DNA from: Anaerolinea thermophila UNI-1
Lineage (GTDB): Bacteria > Chloroflexota > Anaerolineae > Anaerolineales > Anaerolineaceae
Direction of reading: 5' to 3'
DNA: 64,000 bases
Assembly (NCBI RefSeq): GCF_000199675.1
Contig: NC_014960.1
Span: 1,798,001-1,862,000 of the forward strand
Position 1 is the stretch's first letter. Every line of letters begins with the position of its first letter. This document shows, piece by piece, positions 52,647 to 61,056 of the stretch. The notes under the pieces were generated by a model. That model did no database searches, was not told where the DNA came from, and saw only the letters and a list, made by a program, of their open reading frames with translations. Made by a program: the position numbers and the translations under genes.

Positions 52647-53909
52647 ATGACCATACAATACTGGCAAAAAAAAGTCCAACAGTGGTTTACTACCCCTGAA
52701 ATTTCATCGGATATTCAACGGCGAAACTTCATCAATGTACAGGTAGACGCTATTGGTGTAGGTATAGCCAGTGCCGCTGCTCCCTTCCTCCCGGTATTTC
52801 TAACACGGTTGCATGCTTCATCCTTTGAAGTAGGCTTACTGACTTCGATGCCAGCCATCACCGGCTTAATATTATCCATCCCTCTGGGACAGTTCCTTCA
52901 ACGACAGCGTCAAATCGTTCCATGGTTCAGCCTTGCCAGGCTTCTGGTCATTGCTTGTTATGCAATGACCGGATTGATCACATTTGTTCTTAAAGAGCAT
53001 GCCGCGGTTATCGGAATCTTAGCCATTTGGGCTTTTGCCACTTTCCCACAAACACTTCTCTCCATTTCTTTTAATGTAGTGATGAACTCCGTAGCAGGAC
53101 CCGTGGGACGCTACGAGTTAATGACTCGACGATGGTCGATTCTGGGACTAACTACAACGCTCACCGTTATTCTTGTTGGACAAGCCCTGGACCGAATCAA
53201 ATCTTTCCCTTTGAATTATCAGATTGTTTTTCTAGCCCTTTCTATTGGAGGGTTAATCAGTTATTACTTTTCCAGCCACTTGAATTTACCCCCCCAAGAG
53301 ATCCCTCAAGAACGCCCAGCATCCTTACGTGAAGGGCTACGTGAATTTTTACATCTGATTCTTGCAGAAAAACCTTTTGTTGCGTTTAACCTGAAGCGGT
53401 TTGTCTTTTCTATCGGCACGACCATGGCAGCCCCACTGTTCCCCCTCTATTTTGTCCGTCAACTTCATGCTCCCGACAGTTGGATTGCTACCATTAACAC
53501 TGCGCAAACTGCCATCTTAATCCTGGGCTATTTCTTATGGACCAGACAATCCCGGAGATATGGTTCACGGCGAGTATTGCTTGCCACCACATTCGGAGTA
53601 TCTCTTTACCCCGTTTTGACAGGATTAACTCACACAGTGTGGCCCATTCCTTTCTATGCCGGCTTAGCAGGCATTTTTCAGGCGGGATTGAATCTTGTAT
53701 TTTTCGATGAACTCATGCGAACTGTACCGGAAAAATACAGCGCAATCTTCGTGTCCACAGCCCAGAGTATTCAATATGTATCCTCAATAATTGCCCCATT
53801 CATTGGCACCAGTTTAGCAAGCGTTCTAGGCTTCAATGCTGCATTGATCATTAGTGGCGCAGTAAGCCTGATAGGCTTCCTTCTCTTTACCATTGACAGA
53901 AAACATTAA
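52647..53909 (+). CDS. MFS transporter
   Basis: 420 residues with about 12 membrane segments. The sequence begins with a cytoplasmic stretch, then IGVGIASAAAPFLPVFLTRL, and the loop 2-3 region carries SFEVGLLTSMPAITGLILSIPLGQFL. Conserved charges of loop 2-3 are weak, so the substrate class cannot be named. The second half opens with LKRFVFSIGTTMAAPLFPLYFVRQL. It starts only 3 bp after scaffold B and is therefore probably in the same transcript, but a functional link is not certain. Confidence 0.85.
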   Translation: MTIQYWQKKVQQWFTTPEISSDIQRRNFINVQVDAIGVGIASAAAPFLPVFLTRLHASSFEVGLLTSMPAITGLILSIPLGQFLQRQRQIVPWFSLARLLVIACYAMTGLITFVLKEHAAVIGILAIWAFATFPQTLLSISFNVVMNSVAGPVGRYELMTRRWSILGLTTTLTVILVGQALDRIKSFPLNYQIVFLALSIGGLISYYFSSHLNLPPQEIPQERPASLREGLREFLHLILAEKPFVAFNLKRFVFSIGTTMAAPLFPLYFVRQLHAPDSWIATINTAQTAILILGYFLWTRQSRRYGSRRVLLATTFGVSLYPVLTGLTHTVWPIPFYAGLAGIFQAGLNLVFFDELMRTVPEKYSAIFVSTAQSIQYVSSIIAPFIGTSLASVLGFNAALIISGAVSLIGFLLFTIDRKH

Positions 53910-53938
53910 GAAATTTCTCATAAACTCTTGAATCATAG

Positions 53939-53966
53939 TTACATTATGTCTTATTAAGAATATAAT
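53939..53966 (+). promoter_or_regulatory. Promoter of the rhodanese gene
   Basis: TTACAT (53939-53944), a 16-bp spacer and TATAAT (53961-53966) lie 37 bp before the ATG at 54004. The gene has its own transcription unit between this promoter and the terminator at 54501. Confidence 0.55.
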
Positions 53967-54003
53967 GGGACTTGTTTAGTCGTATTACAGCAAGGATGTT
54001 TGC

Positions 54004-54492
54004 ATGAGGACATCTAACAGACCTAAGATAAAAGAAACAAAAAAGCGTTTTCCGTTTACTCTTTTGCTTAGCGGAATAGGGCTTATCCTGATCGGTTTTT
54101 TGATGTGGCTTGCATTAGACAATTCAAACAAACAAGCCGTAAAGTCAACACCAGATCTCGGTATTCCCTTCCCAAACATCCAGAGAGTTTCTCTTGACGA
54201 AGCCAAGCGTGCTTTTGATTCTCAAAGTGCAATCTTTGTTGATGTCCGTGACTCAAATTCATATGCTCAACAACATATCAAAGGGGCAATTAATATCCCC
54301 TTAGGGGTATTCGAATCACATTTAGATGAGTTACCCAAAGATCGCTGGATTATTCTCTACTGTACCTGACCTGCGGAAAACAGTTCAGCCCGTGCGGCTG
54401 ATATTCTTCAGAGCAAAGGGTATGAGAAAGTAAATCCTTTGTTGGGTGGGTTAAGGGCGTGGGTAGAAGCCCAATATCCTACTGAACCCTGA
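54004..54492 (+). CDS. Membrane-anchored rhodanese with in-frame TGA: candidate selenoprotein
   Basis: Frame 54004-54492 has 162 codons with one internal TGA at 54367-54369 (codon 122). Residues 18-38 form a membrane anchor, and a rhodanese domain follows outside: the first half has FVDVRDSNSYAQQHIKGAINIPL. The Cys120 loop reads YCT-(TGA)-PAENSSARAADIL, and the second half ends NPLLGGLRAWVEAQYP, the normal rhodanese end. Homologues I recall of this branch have YC-x-CP at this place, so TGA would stand for Cys as selenocysteine. If TGA is read as stop, the product is 121 residues and lacks the last third of the fold. The alternative is a one-base nonsense mutation. Confidence 0.75.
54385..54401 (+). 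promoter_or_regulatory. SECIS-like hairpin downstream of the in-frame TGA
   Basis: TCAGCC (54385-54390) pairs perfectly with GGCTGA (54396-54401) around the five-base loop CGTGC, which contains G residues. The loop begins 22 nt after the TGA. This agrees with the position of the apical loop in the fdhF element of E. coli and with the general bacterial rule. The lower stem is weak, so the match is suggestive only. Confidence 0.5.
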
Positions 54493-54500
54493 TTATTGTC

Positions 54501-54528
54501 ACTCCGATGAAAAATCGGAGTTTTTTTT
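54501..54528 (+). terminator. Terminator of the rhodanese gene
   Basis: The 8-bp stem ACTCCGAT/ATCGGAGT (54501-54508 with 54514-54521), loop GAAAA, then TTTTTTT. It lies just past the TGA at 54490, the second stop, which supports the idea that the full 162-codon gene is the unit. Confidence 0.9.
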
Positions 54529-54615
54529 AGATTAAGAGTGATGTTTGACCAATTCCAATCTCTATCCAATCCATTACAATAAGAGCAACCAATCTGTTTT
54601 CCACCTGGGAGGGGT

Positions 54616-55635
54616 ATGCGTAAAGAAGTTGTCTTAATTACCGGAGCCAATGGCGAAATCGGTCATGGACTCATCACCTACCTGGGACAACAGGGCAATG
54701 TAAATATCATTGCTCTGGATGTTCAGCCACTGGATGAAGAACTAAAGCCCTATTGCATGCGCACCATTCAGGGAGATATTCTGGACCAAATGCTTCTTGG
54801 AAGAATGGTTGTTGAATTTGAAATTCGAAGTATTTTCCACCTGGCATCCATTCTCTCTACAAAAGCAGAGTACAATCCCGAAACAGCCCACCGTATCAAC
54901 GTAGAAGGAACTTTAAATCTACTCCGCCTTGCAGTTGAGCAATCTCAATGGCAGGGGCAACCTGTCAAATTTATCTACCCCAGTTCCATTGCAGCATACG
55001 GTATTCCTTCACTGGAAGTTAAGAATTCTCTGGGAAAAGTAAAAGAAAACGAATGGGGAAATCCCATTACGATGTATGGATGTAATAAACTCTATTGTGA
55101 GCACTTAGGACGATACTACGCCTACCACTACCGGCAATTGGCTGCTGAACCAGAGAAAAGCAGTATTGATTTCCGTTGTCTGCGCTTTCCTGGACTTATC
55201 AGTGCGATGACAGTTCCTACAGGGGGGACAAGCGATTATGGCCCTGAAATGCTCCACCACGCGGCTCAAAATCTCCCTTATAAGTGCTTTGTCCGTCCCG
55301 ATACACGACTGCCGTTTATGGCAATGCCCGATGCGGTTAAAGCCCTTTTGATGCTCCACGAAGCCCCCAGAGAAAAACTGACGCAAACGGTTTATAATGT
55401 AACCAGTTTCAGCCCTTCTGCGGAAGAAATTTACCACATGGTCCTGAAGTACTTCCCCCAAGCACAGGTGGAGTTCTCTCCCCACTTGAGCCGTCAGCGA
55501 ATCGTTGATTCCTGGCCAGCCGACATTGACGATAGTGTTGCCCGGCAAGATTGGGGGTGGAAGCCCGATTACGACTTTGAGCGCGCATTTGAAGAATACC
55601 TTATTCCTGCCATTCGACAAAGATATACCGCCTAA
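54616..55635 (+). CDS. NAD-dependent SDR, L-threonine 3-dehydrogenase-like
   Basis: 339 residues, extended short-chain dehydrogenase/epimerase fold. It has the N-terminal GANGEIGHGLITYL (GxxGxxG), acidic NAD-site LDVQPL, the catalytic Ser in YPSSIAAYG and the YxxxK motif MYGCNKLYCE. The segment RFPGLISAMTVPTGGTSDYGPEMLHHA matches the SDR-type threonine dehydrogenases, which oxidise Thr to 2-amino-3-ketobutyrate, rather than UDP-glucose epimerases. No kbl (glycine C-acetyltransferase) is adjacent, so the assignment is by sequence only. GGGAGGGGT lies before the ATG. Confidence 0.8.
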   Translation: MRKEVVLITGANGEIGHGLITYLGQQGNVNIIALDVQPLDEELKPYCMRTIQGDILDQMLLGRMVVEFEIRSIFHLASILSTKAEYNPETAHRINVEGTLNLLRLAVEQSQWQGQPVKFIYPSSIAAYGIPSLEVKNSLGKVKENEWGNPITMYGCNKLYCEHLGRYYAYHYRQLAAEPEKSSIDFRCLRFPGLISAMTVPTGGTSDYGPEMLHHAAQNLPYKCFVRPDTRLPFMAMPDAVKALLMLHEAPREKLTQTVYNVTSFSPSAEEIYHMVLKYFPQAQVEFSPHLSRQRIVDSWPADIDDSVARQDWGWKPDYDFERAFEEYLIPAIRQRYTA

Positions 55636-55654
55636 CCTTCATGAGGAGAGCCCC

Positions 55655-56197
55655 ATGAGTGAACAACCTGCTGGAACCACACCTCGACTTGAGGCAGACG
55701 AGAAAATCTCTCATGTGATGATATATACCCTCTCGGGCATCTACTGGGGTGAGTTAATCACGAAATCCATCATTCGTGTCAGCACATGGTTAAGAACCAA
55801 CGCTGTTCCCGATCGTATTACATTACATAACGCCAAAGGTATGATCACCACAGGTGGACAGGTCAGCCCTACTTCATATACAGAGCTCCACATTTCATTG
55901 TCTCAAATTCAAGCCTTTCATTTGATTCCTCCAGAACAAGACCCGATTGACTACGATCCCACAGAGCCCAATCGGAAGATGGAGCCTGTACTGATTCTGC
56001 TCAGTTCTTTCCAATTCAAGGGCTATCTCCGGCTATCTACCACCTCCACTGTTAAGAAGTTTCTTGATGTCACCCATGAACTTTACACTCCGATTTACGA
56101 TGCGGAGATTACCAATCTTTTACTCCCCAATTTGGGGAGTATAAAAGTTCCATACACATTAATTCGACAGGAAACAGCCATCTTTGCCAAGCGATAG
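55655..56197 (+). CDS. Conserved protein of unknown function
   Basis: 180 residues, no signal peptide or helix. It is mostly beta: MIYTLSGIYWGELI, RVSTWLRTN, RITLHNAKGMI, ELHISLSQIQAFHLIPP, and LILLSSFQFKGYLRLSTT, ending in YTLIRQETAIFAKR. The look is of a two-lobed beta barrel with repeated short strands. I do not recognise a family. GAGGAGAGCCCC supports the ATG at 55655. The frame upstream belongs to the preceding gene read in another phase. A terminator follows. Confidence 0.7.
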   Translation: MSEQPAGTTPRLEADEKISHVMIYTLSGIYWGELITKSIIRVSTWLRTNAVPDRITLHNAKGMITTGGQVSPTSYTELHISLSQIQAFHLIPPEQDPIDYDPTEPNRKMEPVLILLSSFQFKGYLRLSTTSTVKKFLDVTHELYTPIYDAEITNLLLPNLGSIKVPYTLIRQETAIFAKR

Positions 56198-56219
56198 CCG
56201 TAAGGCAGTTTAAAAATGT

Positions 56220-56252
56220 CTCCGCAGGATCTATTCCCCTGCGGAGTTTTTT
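56220..56252 (+). terminator. Terminator after the gene at 55655
   Basis: The 9-bp stem CTCCGCAGG/CCTGCGGAG (56220-56228 with 56238-56246), then TTTTTT. The next 222 bp to 56475 show no convincing gene or RNA. Confidence 0.92.
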
Positions 56253-56474
56253 ACTCTGGCTCATACAAAACCCTCAGGCGAACAGGAGAGATTAGACTTC
56301 CTTCACCTCTTCCTGTCTCACCAGACACTTCCAGAAACGGGGGCTATTATGATAAATGTCGAACAAACTCGTTACTTTAGTAAAGGGAAAAATGCTTAAA
56401 ATAAGATTGTTTGTGGCATCTTTGATGTGATAAAAAATATAAAAGATAAAGAAGACCAGAAATTGGAGGATACC

Positions 56475-58586
56475 GTGAATCACCAAGCATTAGATGGAAT
56501 TATGACGCCGCGGTCCATTGCTGTAATCGGAGCATCCAGCACACCCGGCAAAATTGGATACACTGTTCTTTCCAACCTGATCAATCAGGGATATAAAGGC
56601 AAAATTTTCCCCATCAATCCAGGCGCAGAAGAAATTTTGGGCTTAAAAGCATATCCCTCTGTTCTGGATGTGCCCGAAGATATCGATGCCGCGGTGATTA
56701 CCATTCCTGCAAAAATCGTTATCCCTGCTGTTGAGGAATGTGGTAAGAAAGGTGTCAAAGGATTGGTCATCATCACCTCGGGCTTCAGTGAGGTAGGGAA
56801 GCGAGAACTGGAAGAAGAACTTGTCCAAAAGGCTCATGAATATAACATGAGAATTCTGGGGCCCAATATTGTGGGCGTTTTAGCGAACTCCTCTGGAATG
56901 AATGCTTCCTTTGCCCCATATCTTCCCCTTCCCGGAAAAGCCTCTCTGGTCTCTCAATCTGGCGCTTTATTGATTGCAATTGACGCTTCCACCTATGTCC
57001 GAGGAGTTGGTTTTGATAAACTCATTTCCATTGGAAACATGTCGGACCTGGATTTTGCCGACATTATTGAATGGCTGAACGATGATCCCAATACTACAGC
57101 CATTACCCTTTACATCGAAGGGTTCAAAAATGGACGGCGCTTCATGGATGTCTGTCGGCGGACCAATAAACCGATCATTGCGTTGAAAGCCGGCGTTTCC
57201 TCTCACGGTGCGGCTGCCGCTGCGTCGCACACCGGTTCTCTTGCCGGTGCTGCCAAAGTCTATGGAGCTGCATTCCAGCAAGCCGGTGTGGTACAAGCCA
57301 GTGATCTGGACAATCTCTTTGACCGCACTCTTGCCTTATCGCTTCAACCGCCCATGAAAGGCGATAATCTTCTGATTATCACTAATGGCGGTGGTGTTGG
57401 TGTGCTCGCAACCGATGCAGCCGAAAAATACGGCGTGCCGCTGAAGTTTGCACCTGCAGAGGTTCAGGAAGAACTCAAGAAACACATGCCCGAATTCGGC
57501 TCTGCCAAGAACCCTGTTGACTTAACTGGCATGGCAGGCACTGAATGGTATCACAATGCGATTAAGTTTGCGTACGCGCATCCGTGGGTAGATGGTCTGG
57601 TGGTGCTGTACTGCGAAACCGCCGTAACTGACCCCATGGAGATTGCTCAGGGTATCAAGAGTGCCATTGACAACTCTGGCGCCAACGGCAAGCCTGTAAC
57701 TGTGTCATTTGTAGGAGGCGAACGCTCAGATAAAGCCATGCGCTGGCTGGTAGATCATGGTATTCCGGCCTATGGAGCCCCTGACCGCGCAGTCAATGCG
57801 ATTGCCGCATTGAACGAATATGCCCGCAATAAAACTTTGCTGGCAGAGCCGATTACACTTTGTGGCGGAGAGAACCGCAACGAAGCGCTTCAGATCATCG
57901 AACGCGCACGCGCTGAAGGACGTGACTCTCTCACAGAGATTGAAGCCAAGCAGGTGTTTGCCCTGTATGGTCTGCCCGTCACCAAGACCTTACTGGCAAA
58001 AACCGAGGATGAGGCCGTTAGCCTTGCCCGCGAAATTGGCTATCCAGTCGTAATGAAGATTGTCTCTCCCGATATTCTGCACAAATCGGATGCTGGCGGC
58101 GTAAAAGTCAATTTGAAGGATGAGCAATCGGTGCGTGAAGCCTTCCGTACAATTATGGCTAATGCCAAAGCCTATAAGGCTGACGCCCGCATTCATGGCA
58201 TTGCAATTCAGGAAATGGCGCCATGGGGCACTGAGGTCATCCTTGGTTCCGTCAACGACGCTACTTTCGGTCCGACCATGATGTTCGGTTTAGGTGGGAT
58301 TTTCGTTGAGGTGCTCAAGGATGTAACCTTCCGGGTAGCGCCTGTTTCCACCTCGCAAGCACTGCGTATGCTGGGAGAAATTCGTGGCGCGCCTATCCTT
58401 GCCGGTGTACGCGGTGAAGAACCTCGCGATAAACGAGCACTGGCAGAGACAATTTGCTCTTACTCCACCATGATTCTGGATCTGGCGGATGAAATCAGTG
58501 AGTCTGATGCGAATCCGGTTCTGGTTTATGCAGAAGGAAAAGGCGTGAAAGTGGTTGATGCTCGCATTATCTTGAAGAAAAAGTAA
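56475..58586 (+). CDS. Acyl-CoA synthetase (NDP-forming), fused alpha-beta
   Basis: About 703 residues. It has a CoA-binding Rossmann domain (SIAVIGASSTPGKIGYTVLSNL), a succinyl-CoA ligase-like region with SQSGALLIAIDAS, the phosphohistidine loop ASHTGSLAGAAKVYGAAF, and a C-terminal ATP-grasp domain (TKTLLAKTEDEAVSLAREIG, MMFGLGGIFVEVLKDV). Such enzymes conserve energy by converting acetyl-CoA or acyl-CoA to the acid with formation of ATP, typical of fermentative anaerobes, or act on other acyl groups. The GTG at 56475 follows GGAGGA at a short 4-nt distance. An in-frame ATG 16 codons upstream lacks a ribosome site. Confidence 0.93.
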   Translation: MNHQALDGIMTPRSIAVIGASSTPGKIGYTVLSNLINQGYKGKIFPINPGAEEILGLKAYPSVLDVPEDIDAAVITIPAKIVIPAVEECGKKGVKGLVIITSGFSEVGKRELEEELVQKAHEYNMRILGPNIVGVLANSSGMNASFAPYLPLPGKASLVSQSGALLIAIDASTYVRGVGFDKLISIGNMSDLDFADIIEWLNDDPNTTAITLYIEGFKNGRRFMDVCRRTNKPIIALKAGVSSHGAAAAASHTGSLAGAAKVYGAAFQQAGVVQASDLDNLFDRTLALSLQPPMKGDNLLIITNGGGVGVLATDAAEKYGVPLKFAPAEVQEELKKHMPEFGSAKNPVDLTGMAGTEWYHNAIKFAYAHPWVDGLVVLYCETAVTDPMEIAQGIKSAIDNSGANGKPVTVSFVGGERSDKAMRWLVDHGIPAYGAPDRAVNAIAALNEYARNKTLLAEPITLCGGENRNEALQIIERARAEGRDSLTEIEAKQVFALYGLPVTKTLLAKTEDEAVSLAREIGYPVVMKIVSPDILHKSDAGGVKVNLKDEQSVREAFRTIMANAKAYKADARIHGIAIQEMAPWGTEVILGSVNDATFGPTMMFGLGGIFVEVLKDVTFRVAPVSTSQALRMLGEIRGAPILAGVRGEEPRDKRALAETICSYSTMILDLADEISESDANPVLVYAEGKGVKVVDARIILKKK

Positions 58587-58600
58587 AATCCGAACATGAT

Positions 58601-58637
58601 AAAACAAGGCTGGTCAAATTGAGACCAGCCTTGTTTT
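58601..58637. terminator. Bidirectional terminator after the acyl-CoA synthetase
   Basis: A 15-bp perfect stem (58601-58615 with 58623-58637), loop AAATTGA, outer A/T pairs on both sides. It separates two convergent genes. Confidence 0.93.
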
Positions 58638-58641
58638 TTAT

Positions 58642-59064
58642 TTATTCCCTACCACTTTTCAGTAACATCTGATACGCCCCAACCCAGGGTGTCCCCAAGC
58701 GATGTTTGTCGGAAACCACCACTTTCATTAGTTTTCCCCCTACAAAGGCAGAGATTCGAGCAATCTCTGCCCAATCATCCCGCAAAACAGCATCCTGCAT
58801 TTGTTTCCCGGAGTGTTTTGCCCATTCCCATTCCAACCGAAAACGATCCGCCTTTAACCAGTAACCTCGCTTTTCCCATGCTTCGACAGAAACATCAATA
58901 GTTTCCGAAATTTGAAGCAAAGCAAGGGAAATAAAGGAAGCAAGGTCGCGAGAAGTATCGTCTGGCTGGGTTTGCCGCATCAACGCCCGTAAAGCAAGAA
59001 CTGTAGCCTTTGTCAGGCGTGTTCTTTCTCTACCGGCACTGTCTGGGTTAATCACCCGTCCCAT
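58642..59064 (-). CDS. Conserved protein of unknown function
   Basis: 140 residues. The start GGAGGTTTCA-ATG is convincing and gives MGRVINPDSAGRERTRLTKATV. The protein is mostly helical, rich in Trp and charged residues (AWEKRGYWLKADRFRLEWEWAKH), with no membrane helix or known motif. Reading further upstream would add a 43-residue extension without a ribosome site. It may be a lineage-specific protein of Chloroflexota. Function not assigned. Confidence 0.7.
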   Translation of the reverse strand: MGRVINPDSAGRERTRLTKATVLALRALMRQTQPDDTSRDLASFISLALLQISETIDVSVEAWEKRGYWLKADRFRLEWEWAKHSGKQMQDAVLRDDWAEIARISAFVGGKLMKVVVSDKHRLGTPWVGAYQMLLKSGRE

Positions 59065-59145
59065 TGAAACCTCCTTGTTGAAAATCCGGCTGGGATTATA
59101 CCTTATTTCCCATCCCGCCTCTGAAACCCGGCAAAAAAGTGAATA

Positions 59146-59154
59146 TGGTATAAT
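59146..59154 (+). promoter_or_regulatory. Extended -10 promoter of tRNA-Leu
   Basis: TGG-TATAAT (59146-59154) lies 9 bp before the tRNA 5' end, with only a weak -35. The position fits transcription of the single tRNA from its own promoter. Confidence 0.6.
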
Positions 59155-59163
59155 TTTTGACGA

Positions 59164-59245
59164 GGGGAAGTGCTGGAACTGGCAGACAGGCATGACTTAG
59201 GATCATGTGCCGAAAGGCGTACGGGTTCAAGTCCCGTCTTCCCCA
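59164..59245 (+). tRNA. tRNA-Leu (anticodon UAG)
   Basis: A class II tRNA of 82 nt with discriminator A. Acceptor stem GGGGAAG (59164-59170) pairs with CTTCCCC (59238-59244). The anticodon arm CATGA-CTTAGGA-TCATG has anticodon TAG at 59198-59200. A variable arm GTGCCGAAAGGCGT and the T-arm ACGGG-TTCAAGT-CCCGT follow. CCA is not encoded. It reads CUN leucine codons. Confidence 0.97.
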
Positions 59246-59296
59246 TTAGAATGTATGGCTTTAGAAGCACCTAAATCTGTCGTATTTTACGAAATC

Positions 59297-59326
59297 AAGA
59301 GAGGGTTTTCAAACCCTCTCTTTTTT
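59297..59326 (+). terminator. Terminator of tRNA-Leu
   Basis: A 12-bp perfect stem (59297-59308 with 59311-59322) with a 2-base loop and TTTTTT. It lies about 50 bp after the tRNA. Confidence 0.88.
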
Positions 59327-59454
59327 GGCGTGATTGGTTTTGGGAATTTTTGGGGTGGCTTTTGGCACAACCTTTATGGCTCCTCATTTTTTCAAAATTT
59401 TTTTAATTTGTGTCTAGCCTGGCAGGGTAGTCTAATGGGCTGTATAAACCATCC

Positions 59455-59482
59455 TTGCCAACCTGACACATTCGACTATAAT
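59455..59482 (+). promoter_or_regulatory. Promoter of tig
   Basis: TTGCCA (59455-59460), a 16-bp spacer and TATAAT (59477-59482). The leader to the TTG start of tig is about 70 nt and contains the small hairpin CTCCTG/CAGGAG. The rest of the 234-bp gap after the tRNA terminator shows nothing else. Confidence 0.65.
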
Positions 59483-59560
59483 TGCCTCTGCATTTGAGAA
59501 AGATATTCTCCTGTACACCAGGAGTACCATTGAAAATCTTTACAAAGAGGAAGGTAAGCC

Positions 59561-61030
59561 TTGAAACTCGAAATTCTCGATCGCGATGATCACCAGAAAC
59601 AAATTGTTGCAGAATTCGACTCGGAAACGTTAGAAAAGTTCAAGCGCCAAGCAGCACGCAAAATTTCCGAACGAACAAAAATTCCTGGTTTCCGCCCGGG
59701 AAAGGCTCCTTACGAGATGGTTCGTCGCATTGTTGGCGATGGTGTGATCCTTGAAGAGGCCATTGAGATTCTGATAGATGAAGCATACCCAAAAATTCTG
59801 GATGAAACCAAAATCGAACCTTACGGGCCAGGAAAATTGGACGAAATCATCAGCATGGAGCCTCCCAAATTTTCTTTCCTGATTCCATTACAACCCGAAG
59901 TGGATTTGGGAAATTATCGTGAAATCCGGGAAGAATACACTCCGCCAGAGGTTGCTGACGAAGACGTGGAAAAAATTCTCAACCGTTTGCGCCGTCGCGC
60001 AGGCACCGCAGTTCCTGTAGAACGTCCTGCACAACAAGGCGATCTGGTTGCCATTAAGATGTCTGCTCATCTGATCAATCCGGAAGAAGGACAGGAGAAA
60101 ATCCTCATCGAAGAGAACAATTTTGAAATGATTGCCGGTGTTTCTGAAGAGCATACTGATGAAGAAGGTTATGAATGGCCCTTCCCTGGCTTTGTACAGG
60201 AACTGATTGGGGTTTCCGCTGGAGAGAAGAAAGTTGTCAAACATACTTTCAGTGCGAGCGATTTTTCCGATGACCTTGCCGGGCAAGAAGCAGAATTTGT
60301 CTTTGAGGTGGAGAGCGTAAAAGAAATTGTCTTACCCGAACTGGATGACTCGTTTGCACACCTGATGGGCCCTTACGAAACCCTCGAAGCCCTTAAAAAC
60401 GATATTCGCCAGCAACTGCTGAGCGGCAAGTTACAGGAATATCAACGGAATTACGTTGACAGGGTCGTGGACCGCCTGGTCGAAGGGGCTACCGTAAAGT
60501 ATCCTCCCGTCATGGTTGAAGACGAGGTAGAACATTTGTTACGACATCTTGAGGAAGACTTGGGGAAACAGCAAATGGATCTGGAGGCTTACCTCAAAGC
60601 GCGGCAAATAACACGCGAAGAACTGATTGAGAAGGAAATCCGCCCTGCTGCTGAAGCCAATGTTAAGAGGAATCTGGTTCTGGAGGAATTTGCCCGCCAA
60701 GAACAGATTCAAATCAAGGCTTCCGAGATTCAAACCATCTACGATATTGCTCTGAATCAAGCGCGCACTGATAAAGAATTGCGGCAACTGGCAGGCAAGA
60801 GCATGAACACCAAACAACTTGCCGATACCATGGCGCGGATGAGCATTAATGAAATTTTCAATCAGAGAATGATCAATCGCTTGCACGCTATCGCTACCGG
60901 AAAAGCCGATGAACAGCCGGAAGCAACCGAGGAGGGATCTCCATCAGAGGAAATCGGGACAACAGATACCACAGAATCTCTGGAACCCTCTGATGAAGCA
61001 AAGGCGGACGCCAGCCAACCGCAAGCGTGA
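59561..61030 (+). CDS. tig: Trigger factor
   Basis: 489 residues. This ribosome-associated chaperone meets nascent chains at the exit tunnel. The N-terminal ribosome-binding domain has the signature ISERTKIPGFRPGKAPYEMV (GFRxGK-like loop, about 36-55). A PPIase (FKBP-type) domain is placed about 155-255. A C-terminal helical chaperone domain follows, then an acidic Ser/Thr/Glu-rich tail of about 40 residues. The start is TTG, with AAGAGGAAGGTAAGCC upstream. It is followed by clpP with a 26-bp gap, a common tig-clpP arrangement, though clpX is not seen downstream. Confidence 0.96.
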   Translation: MKLEILDRDDHQKQIVAEFDSETLEKFKRQAARKISERTKIPGFRPGKAPYEMVRRIVGDGVILEEAIEILIDEAYPKILDETKIEPYGPGKLDEIISMEPPKFSFLIPLQPEVDLGNYREIREEYTPPEVADEDVEKILNRLRRRAGTAVPVERPAQQGDLVAIKMSAHLINPEEGQEKILIEENNFEMIAGVSEEHTDEEGYEWPFPGFVQELIGVSAGEKKVVKHTFSASDFSDDLAGQEAEFVFEVESVKEIVLPELDDSFAHLMGPYETLEALKNDIRQQLLSGKLQEYQRNYVDRVVDRLVEGATVKYPPVMVEDEVEHLLRHLEEDLGKQQMDLEAYLKARQITREELIEKEIRPAAEANVKRNLVLEEFARQEQIQIKASEIQTIYDIALNQARTDKELRQLAGKSMNTKQLADTMARMSINEIFNQRMINRLHAIATGKADEQPEATEEGSPSEEIGTTDTTESLEPSDEAKADASQPQA

Positions 61031-61056
61031 CCTGTTGAGAAATTTTAGGAGGTTGT

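Noticed and set aside
54004..54369. A 121-residue truncated rhodanese as the natural product
   Set aside because: The reading frame continues with recognisable rhodanese sequence to 54492 and the terminator comes after it. Truncation would remove the structural core. Not excluded, but less likely than recoding or a recent mutation.
59207..59497. Open frame of 96 codons starting inside tRNA-Leu
   Set aside because: It begins within the tRNA and runs through its terminator; low-complexity Phe/Gly-rich translation.
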